From Clostridium sp. MCC353 (GTDB lineage Bacteria; Bacillota; Clostridia; Lachnospirales; Lachnospiraceae): a stretch of 40,642 nt of DNA. Each line of letters opens with the position of its first letter. Position 1 is the stretch's first letter. The notes beneath the pieces were generated by a model, which did not search any database, was not told the DNA's origin, and saw only the letters and a list, made by a program, of their open reading frames with translations. Shown piece after piece: positions 24,044 to 32,696 of this stretch. A program made the position numbers and the translations under genes. The stretch covers positions 1 through 40,642 of the forward strand of contig NZ_WQPN01000159.1 in the NCBI RefSeq assembly GCF_018785315.1, in the 5' to 3' direction.

Positions 24044-25444
24044 ATGAAAAAGTCAGAAATGCAGGCATCCGGTGCAATGGAGCACAATCAAATAACGGAA
24101 GGAGTGATCTGGAAACAGCTTCTTCTGTTTTTCTTTCCCATTTTATTCGGTACGTTCTTTCAGCAGCTTTATAATACGGTAGACGCTATCATCGTCGGAC
24201 AGTTCGTGGGAAAAGAAGCGCTGGCTGCCGTGGGCGGCACCACAGGGACTTTAATCCAGCTTCTGGTTGGATTTTTCGTAGGCCTTTCTTCAGGCGCCAC
24301 GGTCATTATCTCCCAGTATTACGGAGCCAAGCGGGCCGATAAGGTTGGATATGCGGTACATACTTCCATCGCCTTCTGCATTGCCGGAGGTGTGGTCATG
24401 ATGGCTGGCGGCATTGGCCTGGCCCCATCCATTTTGAAAATCATGGATACTCCGGACGATATTTTATCCTATGCCTCCCTGTATATCCGTATCTATCTGT
24501 CCGGAATCATCCCCAACCTGATCTATAATATGGGGTCGGGCATTCTGAGAGCCGTCGGTGATTCCAAACGGCCCCTGTATTTTTTAATTGCCGGATGTTT
24601 TACCAATATCGTACTGGATATCCTGTTTGTAGCCATTCTGAATATGGGGGTTGCAGGAGCCGCGCTGGCTACCATTTTGTCCCAGGCGGTCAGCGCCGTC
24701 CTGGTAATTGTCGTTTTAATGCGCACTGCCGATGTGTACCGGCTGATCCCCAGCCAGGTCCGTTTAGACAGGAGAATGCTGAAACGGGTAATCCGCATCG
24801 GTCTTCCTGCCGGGCTCCAGTCGGTTATGTACAGTTTTTCCAACATCGTGATCCAGGCAAGCGTCAATTCCCTGGGTACGGATACCATAGCCGCCTGGAC
24901 CGCATACAGTAAAATTGACAGCGTGTTCTGGATGATTATCAGCGCATTCGGCATCTCCGTCACCACGTTTACAGGGCAGAATTTTGGAGCCGGCAAGCAC
25001 GACAGGGTTCGAAAGGGGATACGGGTATGCATGGCCATGAGCATGGCTGCTTCTGTTTTCCTGTCTGCCGGCCTGTACCTGATCGGGCACGCGTTTTTCC
25101 GCCTGTTCACCTCGGATGCGGCGGTTATTTCCATCGGTATGGACATTCTGCATTTCCTGGTTCCTACCTTTATCACTTATGTGGCCATTGAGATCTATTC
25201 CGGCGCTTTAAGAGGCGTCGGGGACTGCTGGCTGCCCATGCTGATCACCTGCTTAGGCGTCTGTGTCCTGAGAATCCTGTGGATCGTAGCCGCTGTTCCA
25301 TTCCACAGAACCATTAAGATGATCGTATTCAGTTATCCGCTCACATGGATTACTACAACAATTTTGTTTGTGATCTACTTTAACTTTTTCAGCCGCTTGA
25401 AAACCAGGAAACTGAGGTTTCGCAGATCATTTTTGAGACATTAA
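24044..25444 (+). CDS. MATE family efflux transporter
   Basis: A 466-residue integral membrane protein with about twelve helices. The opening PILFGTFFQQLYNTVDAIIVGQFVG is typical of bacterial MATE exporters, which expel cationic drugs or metabolites in exchange for Na+ or H+. The repeated half carries IGLPAGLQSVMYSFSNIVIQ, the matching segment of the second bundle. AGGA precedes the ATG at 24044. Single gene with its own promoter and terminator. The substrate cannot be read from the sequence. Confidence 0.92.
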   Translation: MKKSEMQASGAMEHNQITEGVIWKQLLLFFFPILFGTFFQQLYNTVDAIIVGQFVGKEALAAVGGTTGTLIQLLVGFFVGLSSGATVIISQYYGAKRADKVGYAVHTSIAFCIAGGVVMMAGGIGLAPSILKIMDTPDDILSYASLYIRIYLSGIIPNLIYNMGSGILRAVGDSKRPLYFLIAGCFTNIVLDILFVAILNMGVAGAALATILSQAVSAVLVIVVLMRTADVYRLIPSQVRLDRRMLKRVIRIGLPAGLQSVMYSFSNIVIQASVNSLGTDTIAAWTAYSKIDSVFWMIISAFGISVTTFTGQNFGAGKHDRVRKGIRVCMAMSMAASVFLSAGLYLIGHAFFRLFTSDAAVISIGMDILHFLVPTFITYVAIEIYSGALRGVGDCWLPMLITCLGVCVLRILWIVAAVPFHRTIKMIVFSYPLTWITTTILFVIYFNFFSRLKTRKLRFRRSFLRH

Positions 25445-25447
25445 TAA

Positions 25448-25490
25448 GAATAGGAACCGCCAGGGCCATAATCCGCGGCGGTTCCTATTC
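25448..25490 (+). terminator. Terminator of the MATE gene
   Basis: GAATAGGAACCGCC (25448-25461) pairs with GGCGGTTCCTATTC (25477-25490) and is followed by CTTTTAT. The stem starts right after the stop codon. On the other strand the tail is TTATTAAT, so weak use in both directions is possible. Confidence 0.75.
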
Positions 25491-25540
25491 CTTTTATACC
25501 GTGAACCTTTCAGATAACAAATATAAACCGGTTACAAAAT

Positions 25541-26485
25541 TCACTGAATATATTTTTTCACCATCTCATCTTTAAATGAATCATCCGTTTCCAGACGTTC
25601 GATCTCTTCCTGGCCCATACCGTCCTTCATCATTGCTTTAATCAGCCCCAGCATAAACTGTTCGCCCGACGCTTTTCCTTTTTCCCATCCCTTACTAAGA
25701 TAGTACTCCCTAATCGTTGTCTCATCCGATAATTCCATCTCTTTTTTCAAATATCTGTACCGCAGTTCTTTATCCGAATTGATCTTCTCCATCTCTTCCA
25801 CCGCAGCTCTCATATACTCATTATTCTCAGCCATTTTTATCAACACCTTCCAATCTTTTGCCGATATCAGCTTTGCCCATTTGTAAACTTCTTCTCCCAA
25901 TTCTTCTTCGGAGACATTGTCTAACTGCTTTAAGTATAACATGCGCAGACTCAGTTTGTCACTATATATGGTATGGGTTTTCTCGTCCATCAGCCTGATC
26001 ACGGAATAATAATGGTCTGCATGAGGCAGGTCAAATCCTAAAATGCTGATCTGTATGCTTTCCTCCAGTTTGGAATAATTCTCTCCTTTTGAAAAACCAT
26101 CTACGAACATCTTACTCAGATAAAACAGGGAACGTTCCTCCCAATACGGGTATTCCAACACTTGTATTTCGATATTAATCCTGCGCTGGTTGTTCAAATG
26201 AACCCTTACATCCAGTATTCCTTCCCGCCCGTCCTCATATTCACCGTCTAAAAATGTATCCGGAAATTCCAGCTCTTCTATCTTTCCGGCAGGCATATCC
26301 AAAAGCGCGCTTAACAGCCCGGTCAACGCCTTCTTATTATGAAATGTCTTTTTAAATGCAAAGTCATTGATCAATCGGATATTGAGCTTACACTCACTTT
26401 CTGCCAGCTCACGAATGAACTTTTCCTTTTCATTCCTATCCACTAAATTTCCAGTTAAAAATTCTTTGTTCTTGCTCTCTTCCAT
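25541..26485 (-). CDS. Rpn family / PD-(D/E)XK nuclease-transposase-like protein
   Basis: A 314-residue protein. The N-terminal region LINDFAFKKTFHNKKALTGLLSALL and the nuclease core ILDVRVHLNNQRRINIEIQ (the D...ExQ of PD-(D/E)XK) place it in the Rpn/PDDEXK_2 group. E. coli RpnA-E promote RecA-independent recombination; the clostridial branch is abundant, variable, and of unproven function. The C-terminal part has the usual YYLSKGWEKGKASG and ends in a helical tail with DGMGQEEIERLE. The ATG at 26485 has GAGGAG upstream. Not flanked by inverted repeats, so there is no sign that it mobilises itself here. Confidence 0.85.
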   Translation of the reverse strand: MEESKNKEFLTGNLVDRNEKEKFIRELAESECKLNIRLINDFAFKKTFHNKKALTGLLSALLDMPAGKIEELEFPDTFLDGEYEDGREGILDVRVHLNNQRRINIEIQVLEYPYWEERSLFYLSKMFVDGFSKGENYSKLEESIQISILGFDLPHADHYYSVIRLMDEKTHTIYSDKLSLRMLYLKQLDNVSEEELGEEVYKWAKLISAKDWKVLIKMAENNEYMRAAVEEMEKINSDKELRYRYLKKEMELSDETTIREYYLSKGWEKGKASGEQFMLGLIKAMMKDGMGQEEIERLETDDSFKDEMVKKYIQ

Positions 26486-26645
26486 ACACAATTTCTCCTC
26501 ATGCGCTAATTTATTAAAATGGGATCGCTGGCAGATTTGCCAGATTAATTCAGAAGCAGAAACTTCTGAGATAAGTCCTTTTACTTTAACATAAATTTGC
26601 TTTTATTACAAGAGAGACCGCATAGAAAACCAGAATGTGAGTAGC

Positions 26646-26757
26646 AGTTCAGATGGGGAAAATTGATAAAGAAAGCAGAGACAAACTCGTTTGTAAGGAG
26701 CTTTCCTTATCAATTTTCACTTCGGATGGCCATCCGATGCTTCTGAACCGTTTTTTT
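26646..26757. repeat. Palindromic repeat family 2, copy B
   Basis: GAAAATTGATAAAGAAAGC (26658-26676) pairs, with one mismatch, with 26700-26718. The inner hairpin is CAAAC-TC-GTTTG. Against copy A (CAAGC-TC-GCTTG) one G-C pair has become A-T on both sides. Outside the arms lie CAGTTCAGATGG on the left and, on the right, a small GGATGGCCATCC palindrome and TCTGAACCG. The gap 26486-26858 holds no other recognisable feature. Confidence 0.75.
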
Positions 26758-26858
26758 CATTCAAGAAGATGAGCCATTTAAACTGTTACGAATATGATAT
26801 TATTGGCCTAAACACTCGTGAACTGTTTTTCCCAGAATTATTCCCCCCTAAATTGTCC

Positions 26859-28499
26859 TTACTGTTTACGTTCCGGTCCACCTTCCGTCCCCGGGAACCC
26901 CATCCCATTTTCTCCCTGGTTCATTCCCGGTCTTCCACCCATTCCGCGTCCGCCCTGGCCCCCGGGCCCGCCCGGCATATTTCCCGCTGCCCTGGTTCCC
27001 ACCGTGGTAATCATTCCGGTAATGGTAACTTCCTTAGTATCCTCTCCAACCATAATCTTATAGGTTCCATCCGCCTTCAATTCAGGAGCGCTTATCACAA
27101 CACTGGAATACTCTTTAACCGGCTTATATGAGACGATTGCCGAGCCGGAACCATGTTCAACCCTGATTTCCGTTCCCGCTGCCTGAGTATTTTCGAAATA
27201 GACGATAATGCTGTGCTGCTCAGAACTCTCCGAAAATCCCTGCACCATTCCCGAACTTCCGGCCGCCATCACCACGCCGCCGGTGATAATTCCCTCCCCA
27301 TTATAATCCAGCGCCCCGTCTCCATTGCCGGACGGCCCACTGATGTAGAGTTCTCCGCCATCCACATAAAAATGACCGTTGGAATCAATTCCGTCAGCCG
27401 ATGCATCTATCGTGACAATACCGCCTGCAATTCTGATATACGCATTCTCCGAAACCTCGAAACTGCCATTTTTCCTTCCGCCGCCCATAGTTTTATTGCC
27501 CGAAGTTATATCTCCCGTAGTTATACCTCCAGAAGTTATATCTCCCATAATTATATTTCCCGAAGTTTTGCTATCCGTATCCTCCACTGCGTTAAGCCCG
27601 TCATCCGTAGATTTTATATCCACACTTCCGCCATTAATGTCAATCGTTAGGGCTTCAATTCCCTCATAGCTTTCCGCCACCTGGATAATTCCATCGTTGA
27701 TAACCACTGAACCCTTGGACTTAATTCCATCATCGCCGGCTTGAACTGTGACACTGCCTCCATCCACCACCAAAGAATCTTTGCCCTTTATCCCATCTTC
27801 TTTGGCCGAAATGTCGATTTCACCGGATAATAGGTAAAGGCTGTCCTTACTTCTGATCCCATCACTGTAATTTCCCGTCACTTCCAGCCTGCCGCTGCCT
27901 TCTATAAACAAATCGCTTTTGGTAAAAATTGCCGCATCCGGCTCATCTTCCCCCTCCTCCAGCACATATTCTGCGCTGTCTGCAACTTTATTCACAGTTC
28001 CGTCCACTAATTTCAGCCTTATTTCTCCGCTCTTTATCCCCAAGACGGCGGACAGCCCGCTGCTGCTGATTTCAAATCCGTTAAGTTCCAGTATGACCAC
28101 ATCATCTTTGGACGCGTCCACCACAATTCTGCCGTCCGTCAGGGTTCCAGAAAGCCGGTAAGTCCCTCCCTTTGAAATGGTGATAATTCCCGCTTCCTCC
28201 GTTGCGCCTCCGCCTTCAATGGTCACCGTTTTCTGACTGCAGATGATATCGGTCTGATCCCCGGCAGATTTTTCCGTTTCCCCATTTGCAGAAGCTTCCT
28301 TTTCTGATTCCGCTTTGGATTCTGTTACTGGTTCCGTTTTGGATTCCTCATTCAAAAGTTCCATTTCCTGTACCGAACCGCCCGCCGCTTTCCCCGGCTG
28401 GCACCCTGTTGTTGTGGATACCAGAATAACGGTTAAAAACAGCTTTCCCATCCACCGCATCACCATCTTATATTTTTTATTCTCTCTCAAATACCGCAT
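26859..28499 (-). CDS. Surface lipoprotein with carbohydrate-binding beta-helix domain (Cthe_2159-like)
   Basis: A 546-residue exported protein. An N-terminal hydrophobic segment ends in VSTTTGC, a plausible lipoprotein signal with lipid-modified cysteine, followed by an acidic linker. The body is made of repeating beta-strand turns with GIKGKDSL, DGIKSKGS, DGIDSNG and DGALDYNG, the pattern of the calcium-binding beta-helix carbohydrate-binding family known from Clostridium thermocellum Cthe_2159. The C-terminus is glycine-rich (GGPGGQGGRGMGG). An in-frame five-unit repeat lies at 27486-27560. It overlaps the DUF4956 gene by one base (TGATG). Probably displayed on the cell surface; the ligand is unknown. 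Confidence 0.8.
   Translation of the reverse strand: MRYLRENKKYKMVMRWMGKLFLTVILVSTTTGCQPGKAAGGSVQEMELLNEESKTEPVTESKAESEKEASANGETEKSAGDQTDIICSQKTVTIEGGGATEEAGIITISKGGTYRLSGTLTDGRIVVDASKDDVVILELNGFEISSSGLSAVLGIKSGEIRLKLVDGTVNKVADSAEYVLEEGEDEPDAAIFTKSDLFIEGSGRLEVTGNYSDGIRSKDSLYLLSGEIDISAKEDGIKGKDSLVVDGGSVTVQAGDDGIKSKGSVVINDGIIQVAESYEGIEALTIDINGGSVDIKSTDDGLNAVEDTDSKTSGNIIMGDITSGGITTGDITSGNKTMGGGRKNGSFEVSENAYIRIAGGIVTIDASADGIDSNGHFYVDGGELYISGPSGNGDGALDYNGEGIITGGVVMAAGSSGMVQGFSESSEQHSIIVYFENTQAAGTEIRVEHGSGSAIVSYKPVKEYSSVVISAPELKADGTYKIMVGEDTKEVTITGMITTVGTRAAGNMPGGPGGQGGRGMGGRPGMNQGENGMGFPGTEGGPERKQ
27486..27560 (-). repeat. Five in-frame 15-bp repeats within the surface lipoprotein gene
   Basis: Five units of 15 bp encode the pentapeptide series GNIIM, GDITS, GGITT, GDITS, GNKTM. 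Such a repeat can gain or lose units without breaking the frame. Confidence 0.8.
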
Positions 28500-29173
28500 C
28501 ATAATTCCTCCCTTTCCGCTGCGAACCTGCCGCATATGATAGGAAGATTTCCATTGCGGCACCGCAGATCGTCAATAAAAGCCTTTTCCTGATTCTCATG
28601 TTTCAGATCAATTTGATACTGTAATTCAAAAAGGCTTCCCATGTTAACGGTTTTCACCTTTAAAAGCTCTGATTTTTTCAGGTACTTTTCAAATACATCG
28701 TCAAATACGCCGTAATAATCCAGGTTTTCAGGAATGGTTATCTTCAGTTCACGCCTGCTGAAATCCGTATTGCCGCCAGGAATTAAAATTAAAAGAACCG
28801 TCATTCCCCCAGCAATCATCAGCAAAACCGCCGCCAGCCCAAGATATCCCATTCCTGTGGCCAGACCGATGGCCATTGCCAGAAATACGCTCTGTATTTC
28901 CCTGGAATTGCCCGGAAGAGAGCGGAACCTGATCAGGCTGAACGCCCCCATGACCGCGACCCCGGTTCCCAAATTCCCGTTAACCAGCATGATCACTGTC
29001 TGAATGATGGCCGGAAGGATTACCAGCGTCATCATAAAATTTCTGGAACAGTGGTTTTTATAGGTATGGACTGCAGCCAGCACCAGTCCCGATAGAATCG
29101 ACACTCCTGTACAGAGTAAAAATTCCATCAGCGAAAGATTTGTTTGGGTTGTTAATAAAATACTGTTAAGCAC
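28499..29173 (-). CDS. DUF4956 membrane protein
   Basis: A 224-residue protein with four hydrophobic segments in its first 130 residues and the family core LGTGVAVMGAFSLIRFRS followed by EIQSVFLAMAIGLATGMG. The soluble C-terminal half carries NLDYYGVFDDVFEKYL. DUF4956 genes are regularly found with VTC polyphosphate polymerase genes, and a membrane partner or channel role has been suggested from that. The best start is the GTG at 29173, seven bases after AGGAGGG, overlapping the VTC gene by eight bases; an ATG at 29194 has no ribosome site. Middle gene of a three-gene operon. Confidence 0.85.
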   Translation of the reverse strand: MLNSILLTTQTNLSLMEFLLCTGVSILSGLVLAAVHTYKNHCSRNFMMTLVILPAIIQTVIMLVNGNLGTGVAVMGAFSLIRFRSLPGNSREIQSVFLAMAIGLATGMGYLGLAAVLLMIAGGMTVLLILIPGGNTDFSRRELKITIPENLDYYGVFDDVFEKYLKKSELLKVKTVNMGSLFELQYQIDLKHENQEKAFIDDLRCRNGNLPIICGRFAAEREEL

Positions 29174-29885
29174 AGACACTCCCTCCTGTTTCATTTCTAT
29201 GTTTCAAAATATAATTTTTATAGTAAGTCCCGTATTTGGAAAATGACACCGGGAAAATGCCCAGCTCGGAAAATAAGGCGCCCATCCATACCGGCATGGC
29301 CTCCGGAATTTTCACCTCCATTAAAACCAGGTCCTGATCCAGCACATTTACACCAAAACTTCCCCTCTCTAAATCAAGAGCGTAGGATCTTCCTGTAATA
29401 TCAGTGTCAAAAGTCACCCGCAGTTCAGAATTCTCATTTCCATAATAAGCGGTTCTGTCATACGACAGATATACCGCCGGTATCAGATGATATCTGCGGA
29501 TTGTATAGTCCAGCTCACGAAGGATCTGGCTGTCCTGCCGCGGTTTACAATGTTCTTTCAAATAATCCTCCGCCTCGTTTAAATTCATAGCCGCCCTTCT
29601 TTTATACACCACGCCGCCAAACTTCTTTTTCAGTTCTAAAAATACCGTATCTCCGCCTGATGGGATGCCGTAACTTCTTAAACGCACCTTTTCCTTATAT
29701 TCCGGTTTTTCCAGAGAAGTTCTGATTAACTCATAATCCAGAGTATCATAATAAATATTGCAGATTTTATGTTTTCCATAGTGGTCCATGGTCATCCGCC
29801 CGCTGAAATAAGCCATCAGCCGTTGGAACTGGGACCGGGTCAGTATATATTTTTTTTCATAGCGTTTAAATACTTCCTGTGCCAT
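29166..29885 (-). CDS. Polyphosphate polymerase (VTC4-like) domain protein
   Basis: A 239-residue VTC domain protein. The tunnel-fold signature is visible: RYEKKYILT at the N-terminus, IYYDTLDYELIRTSLEKP, KVRLRSYG, FLELKKKF and KRRAAMNL, then LMEVKIPEAMP near the end. The basic residues line the nucleotide and polyphosphate tunnel in yeast Vtc4. In yeast it builds polyphosphate from ATP; bacterial members are assumed to act likewise but are little tested. AAAAAGGAGG precedes the ATG at 29885. First gene of the VTC-DUF4956-lipoprotein operon, divergent from a two-component system. Confidence 0.85.
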   Translation of the reverse strand: MAQEVFKRYEKKYILTRSQFQRLMAYFSGRMTMDHYGKHKICNIYYDTLDYELIRTSLEKPEYKEKVRLRSYGIPSGGDTVFLELKKKFGGVVYKRRAAMNLNEAEDYLKEHCKPRQDSQILRELDYTIRRYHLIPAVYLSYDRTAYYGNENSELRVTFDTDITGRSYALDLERGSFGVNVLDQDLVLMEVKIPEAMPVWMGALFSELGIFPVSFSKYGTYYKNYILKHRNETGGSVCA

Positions 29886-29918
29886 TGGATTACCTCCTTT
29901 TTGTTTGATGATGGGGGT

Positions 29919-29946
29919 ATCTTACCGGTTTTACCTGAAATTTACC
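29919..29946 (-). promoter_or_regulatory. Candidate response-regulator operator and promoter of the VTC operon
   Basis: On the minus strand two GGTAAA half-sites 11 bases apart (29930-29935 and 29941-29946) lie just above a -10-like TAAGAT (29919-29924). There is no good -35 box; the distal half-site sits in its place. Direct repeats at one-helical-turn spacing are the usual target of OmpR-type regulators, here presumably the one encoded next door. Confidence 0.45.
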
Positions 29947-29975
29947 TTAAAACAGCTTTTCAGCTTAATTTCAGT

Positions 29976-30004
29976 TTGAGGAACTATACTTTTCCATATA
30001 TAAT
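29976..30004 (+). promoter_or_regulatory. Sigma-A promoter of the two-component system
   Basis: TTGAGG (29976-29981) and a perfect TATAAT (29999-30004) with a 17-base spacer, about 40 bases before the response-regulator start. Confidence 0.7.
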
Positions 30005-30043
30005 AGGACTTAAACAACTAAACAAAGTCAGGAGGGCTGAGCC

Positions 30044-30721
30044 ATGAACATATTGATTGTAGAAGATGAAATCCGTCTGGCAGAGGCGCTGGGACAGATC
30101 ATGGCAGAACAGAAATATCAGGCTGATATCTCCAATGACGGAGACGACGGCCTTTCCCTGGCCCTTTCAGGCGGATATGACGTCATTGTTTTAGATGTCA
30201 TGCTGCCCGGAAAGGACGGTTTTCAGATCGTTCAGGAGCTGAGAAGAAATAAAATAAAAACCCCGGTGATCATGCTGACCGCCAGGGATGACGTGAGGGA
30301 TAAGATTGCAGGGCTTGACAGGGGAGCCGATGACTATATGACCAAACCATTTGTGCCGGAAGAGCTTCTGGCGCGGATCCGCGCGCTTTCCAGACGTCAG
30401 GGAGATGTGGTAATCGAGGAACTGGCCTTTGGGGATCTGCTGCTCAAGTTCTCTTCCAATGATTTGTGGTGCGGCCCTAAATCCATCCATTTGAGCTTTA
30501 AGGAGTTTGAAATCCTTAAAATCCTCATGAGCAATCCCAAATCCATTATTTCCAAAGAACAGTTGATTTCAAAAGTATGGGGAAGCGATTCCGACGCAGA
30601 AGACAATAATGTGGAGGCCTATATCTCATTTCTGCGCAAAAAGTTCTTTTTCCTGGGGTCAACCGTGAGTATCGGCGTTGTACGGAAAGTAGGCTACCGC
30701 CTGGAGGCAGACCATGATTAA
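30044..30721 (+). CDS. OmpR-family response regulator
   Basis: A 225-residue regulator. The receiver domain carries VEDE at residues 6-9, the phosphoryl-acceptor Asp51 in VLDVMLPG, and MTKPF near residue 101. The C-terminal OmpR winged helix has LSFKEFEILKILMSNP and VRKVGYRLE. It should be phosphorylated by the kinase that follows and bind direct repeats such as TTTACC-N5-TTTACC in the upstream gap. The ATG at 30044 has AGGAGGG upstream. It overlaps the kinase gene by eight bases. Confidence 0.93.
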   Translation: MNILIVEDEIRLAEALGQIMAEQKYQADISNDGDDGLSLALSGGYDVIVLDVMLPGKDGFQIVQELRRNKIKTPVIMLTARDDVRDKIAGLDRGADDYMTKPFVPEELLARIRALSRRQGDVVIEELAFGDLLLKFSSNDLWCGPKSIHLSFKEFEILKILMSNPKSIISKEQLISKVWGSDSDAEDNNVEAYISFLRKKFFFLGSTVSIGVVRKVGYRLEADHD

Positions 30722-31952
30722 AAAACTTCGCAGAAAATTTATCCTGATCAACATGATCTTTGTAGCCAGCATTTTAACCGTGGTGCTGGGAACTCTCTAT
30801 TATACCAACTACCAGCGCTCGAACAGGGAACTGCGGATGATCATGAAACAGGTGATCCAGTTCAATAACCGGCCCCAGGATCACAAATTTGAGATCAGAC
30901 GCCTGCCGGAGCCTAAGCCGGATCAGCGTCAGCTCAGGAACCTGATGCCCATATTATTGGTAACTCTGGACAAGGAACAGCAAATCGTCAGCACAGAAAC
31001 CCAGAATGTAAAATTTGAAAAGTATCAGCTTCAGGCGCTGGTGGATGCGGCGCTTTCCCTCCCCTCTCCGGAAGGCAGAATCAACGATTATGGCCTTCTT
31101 TACCTGAAACAGGACACGCCGGAGGGAATGAATATCGTCTTTGCCGACCTGACCCTCTTTAAATCCAATATGAGAATGCTGCTTTTCAATTACCTGGCCA
31201 TTTTCACCGCCGGAAGCGCCGCCTTTTTTATCCTCAGCCTCTTTCTTTCCAAATGGGCCCTTACGCCGGTGGAGCGGGCCTGGGAGCAGCAAAGCCGGTT
31301 CGTGGCTGACGCTTCCCATGAGCTGAGGACGCCCCTGACCGTGATCTTAGCCAACTTAAAGATTCTGGCGGCCCATAAAACGGACACCGTTCAAAGCCAG
31401 GAAAAATGGCTTGACAACACCCAGGAAGAGGCAAACCGGATGAAACAACTGGTGGAAGACCTCCTGTTCCTGGCCAAATCCGATGCCCAGGCCACCCAGA
31501 CTATCATGGCGGATCTGGATTTCAGCAATCTGGCATGGGAACGCGTCCTTCTCTTTGAATCCCTGGCATTTGAACAGAATCTGACGTTAACCAGCCATAT
31601 TGCCCCCGGAATCCATCTGACCGGCAATGAAAGCCAGATCAAACAACTGCTGACAATTCTCCTGGACAACGGCTGTAAATACGCCGGAAAAGGCGGAACC
31701 GTCAATTTGACATTAAAAAAAGAACAGGATAAAATCCTGCTCTCTGTTAATAACAGCGGCGATCCCATTTCCCCGGAAGATATCGGCCATCTGTTTGAAC
31801 GCTTCTACCGGGCCGATAAGTCCAGGGTGCGGAAAGCCGGCGGATACGGCCTGGGGCTTTCCATCGCCAAATCAATTGCCGAAAGCCACCACGGAAAGAT
31901 AGCGGCCAGCAGCGATCCGGCTCACGGGACTACTTTTGTTGTGACCTTCTGA
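30714..31952 (+). CDS. Membrane sensor histidine kinase
   Basis: A 412-residue kinase with two membrane helices (about residues 8-30 and 156-178) enclosing an extracellular domain of some 125 residues. The phospho-acceptor is His202 in ASHELRTPLT. The ATP-binding domain shows LLDNGCKYAGKGG (N box), ISPEDIGHLFERFYRADKSR (F box) and GGYGLGLSIAKSI (G box). HAMP is not evident. GGAGG precedes the ATG. Its stop codon directly abuts the stop codon of the convergent ABC ATPase gene. The signal is unknown; its neighbours suggest a cell-surface or phosphate-related stress. Confidence 0.92.
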   Translation: MIKKLRRKFILINMIFVASILTVVLGTLYYTNYQRSNRELRMIMKQVIQFNNRPQDHKFEIRRLPEPKPDQRQLRNLMPILLVTLDKEQQIVSTETQNVKFEKYQLQALVDAALSLPSPEGRINDYGLLYLKQDTPEGMNIVFADLTLFKSNMRMLLFNYLAIFTAGSAAFFILSLFLSKWALTPVERAWEQQSRFVADASHELRTPLTVILANLKILAAHKTDTVQSQEKWLDNTQEEANRMKQLVEDLLFLAKSDAQATQTIMADLDFSNLAWERVLLFESLAFEQNLTLTSHIAPGIHLTGNESQIKQLLTILLDNGCKYAGKGGTVNLTLKKEQDKILLSVNNSGDPISPEDIGHLFERFYRADKSRVRKAGGYGLGLSIAKSIAESHHGKIAASSDPAHGTTFVVTF

Positions 31953-32696
31953 TTATCCCCGCATAAAGCGGCTTAAAAACTCCTTGGTCTGATGGTTTTT
32001 GGGATTGCTGAACAATTCCTGGGGTTCTCCTTCTTCCACAATCACACCGCCCGCCATAAACACCACATGGTTCGACACATCGCGGGCGAATGCCATCTCA
32101 TGGGTCACGATAATCATCGTAAGCCCTTCATCCGCCAGGGTTCTCATAACCTCTAAAACTTCTCCCACCATCTGCGGATCCAAAGCCGACGTGGGCTCGT
32201 CAAACAGCAGAACCTCCGGCTCCATGGCTAAAGCTCTGGCGATTGCCACACGCTGTTTCTGTCCGCCGGAAAGCTGACGCGGTTTTGCATTGATATAGGG
32301 CGCCATGCCCACCTTTTCCAGATACATCATGGCATTCCTCTGGGCGTCTTCTTTTGACTTTTTCAATACTTTGATCTGCCCAACCATACAGTTTTCCAAA
32401 ACTGTCATATTGTTAAACAGGTTAAAGCTCTGAAATACCATTCCCACTTTGGCACGGAAACCGGAGGGGTTCACTTTGGAATCCGTAATATCCGTATCAT
32501 GATACAGGATTTCCCCTGTGGTAGGGGTTTCCAACAAGTTGATACAGCGCAGCAGGGTGGACTTACCCGAACCGGAAGCTCCGATGATACAGGTGACATC
32601 CCCCGGACTGACCGTGAAATCAATATCCCTAAGCACGACATTGGTGCCGAATGTTTTGCTCAAATGCCTGATCTGTAATACGCAGTTGTCCGCCAT
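31953..32696 (-). CDS. Polar amino acid ABC transporter, ATP-binding protein (GlnQ-like)
   Basis: A 247-residue ABC ATPase with Walker [10 protein letters not shown], signature [15 protein letters not shown], Walker [14 protein letters not shown] and switch histidine [10 protein letters not shown]. Sequence and partners fit the polar amino acid uptake family. Two adjacent ATGs exist (32699 and 32696); the second has better spacing from GGAGG. It overlaps the permease stop codon by one base. Last gene of the operon; no terminator follows before the convergent kinase gene. Confidence 0.92.
   Translation of the reverse strand: MADNCVLQIRHLSKTFGTNVVLRDIDFTVSPGDVTCIIGASGSGKSTLLRCINLLETPTTGEILYHDTDITDSKVNPSGFRAKVGMVFQSFNLFNNMTVLENCMVGQIKVLKKSKEDAQRNAMMYLEKVGMAPYINAKPRQLSGGQKQRVAIARALAMEPEVLLFDEPTSALDPQMVGEVLEVMRTLADEGLTMIIVTHEMAFARDVSNHVVFMAGGVIVEEGEPQELFSNPKNHQTKEFLSRFMRG

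Noticed and set aside
24523-25176. A 217-codon frame antisense to the MATE gene
   Set aside because: It is the opposite-strand shadow of a well-supported membrane-protein gene and lacks a ribosome site.
25541-26485. Rpn-like gene as part of an insertion sequence
   Set aside because: No terminal inverted repeats or target duplications are visible around it; the nearby palindrome belongs to an intergenic repeat family also found far from this gene.
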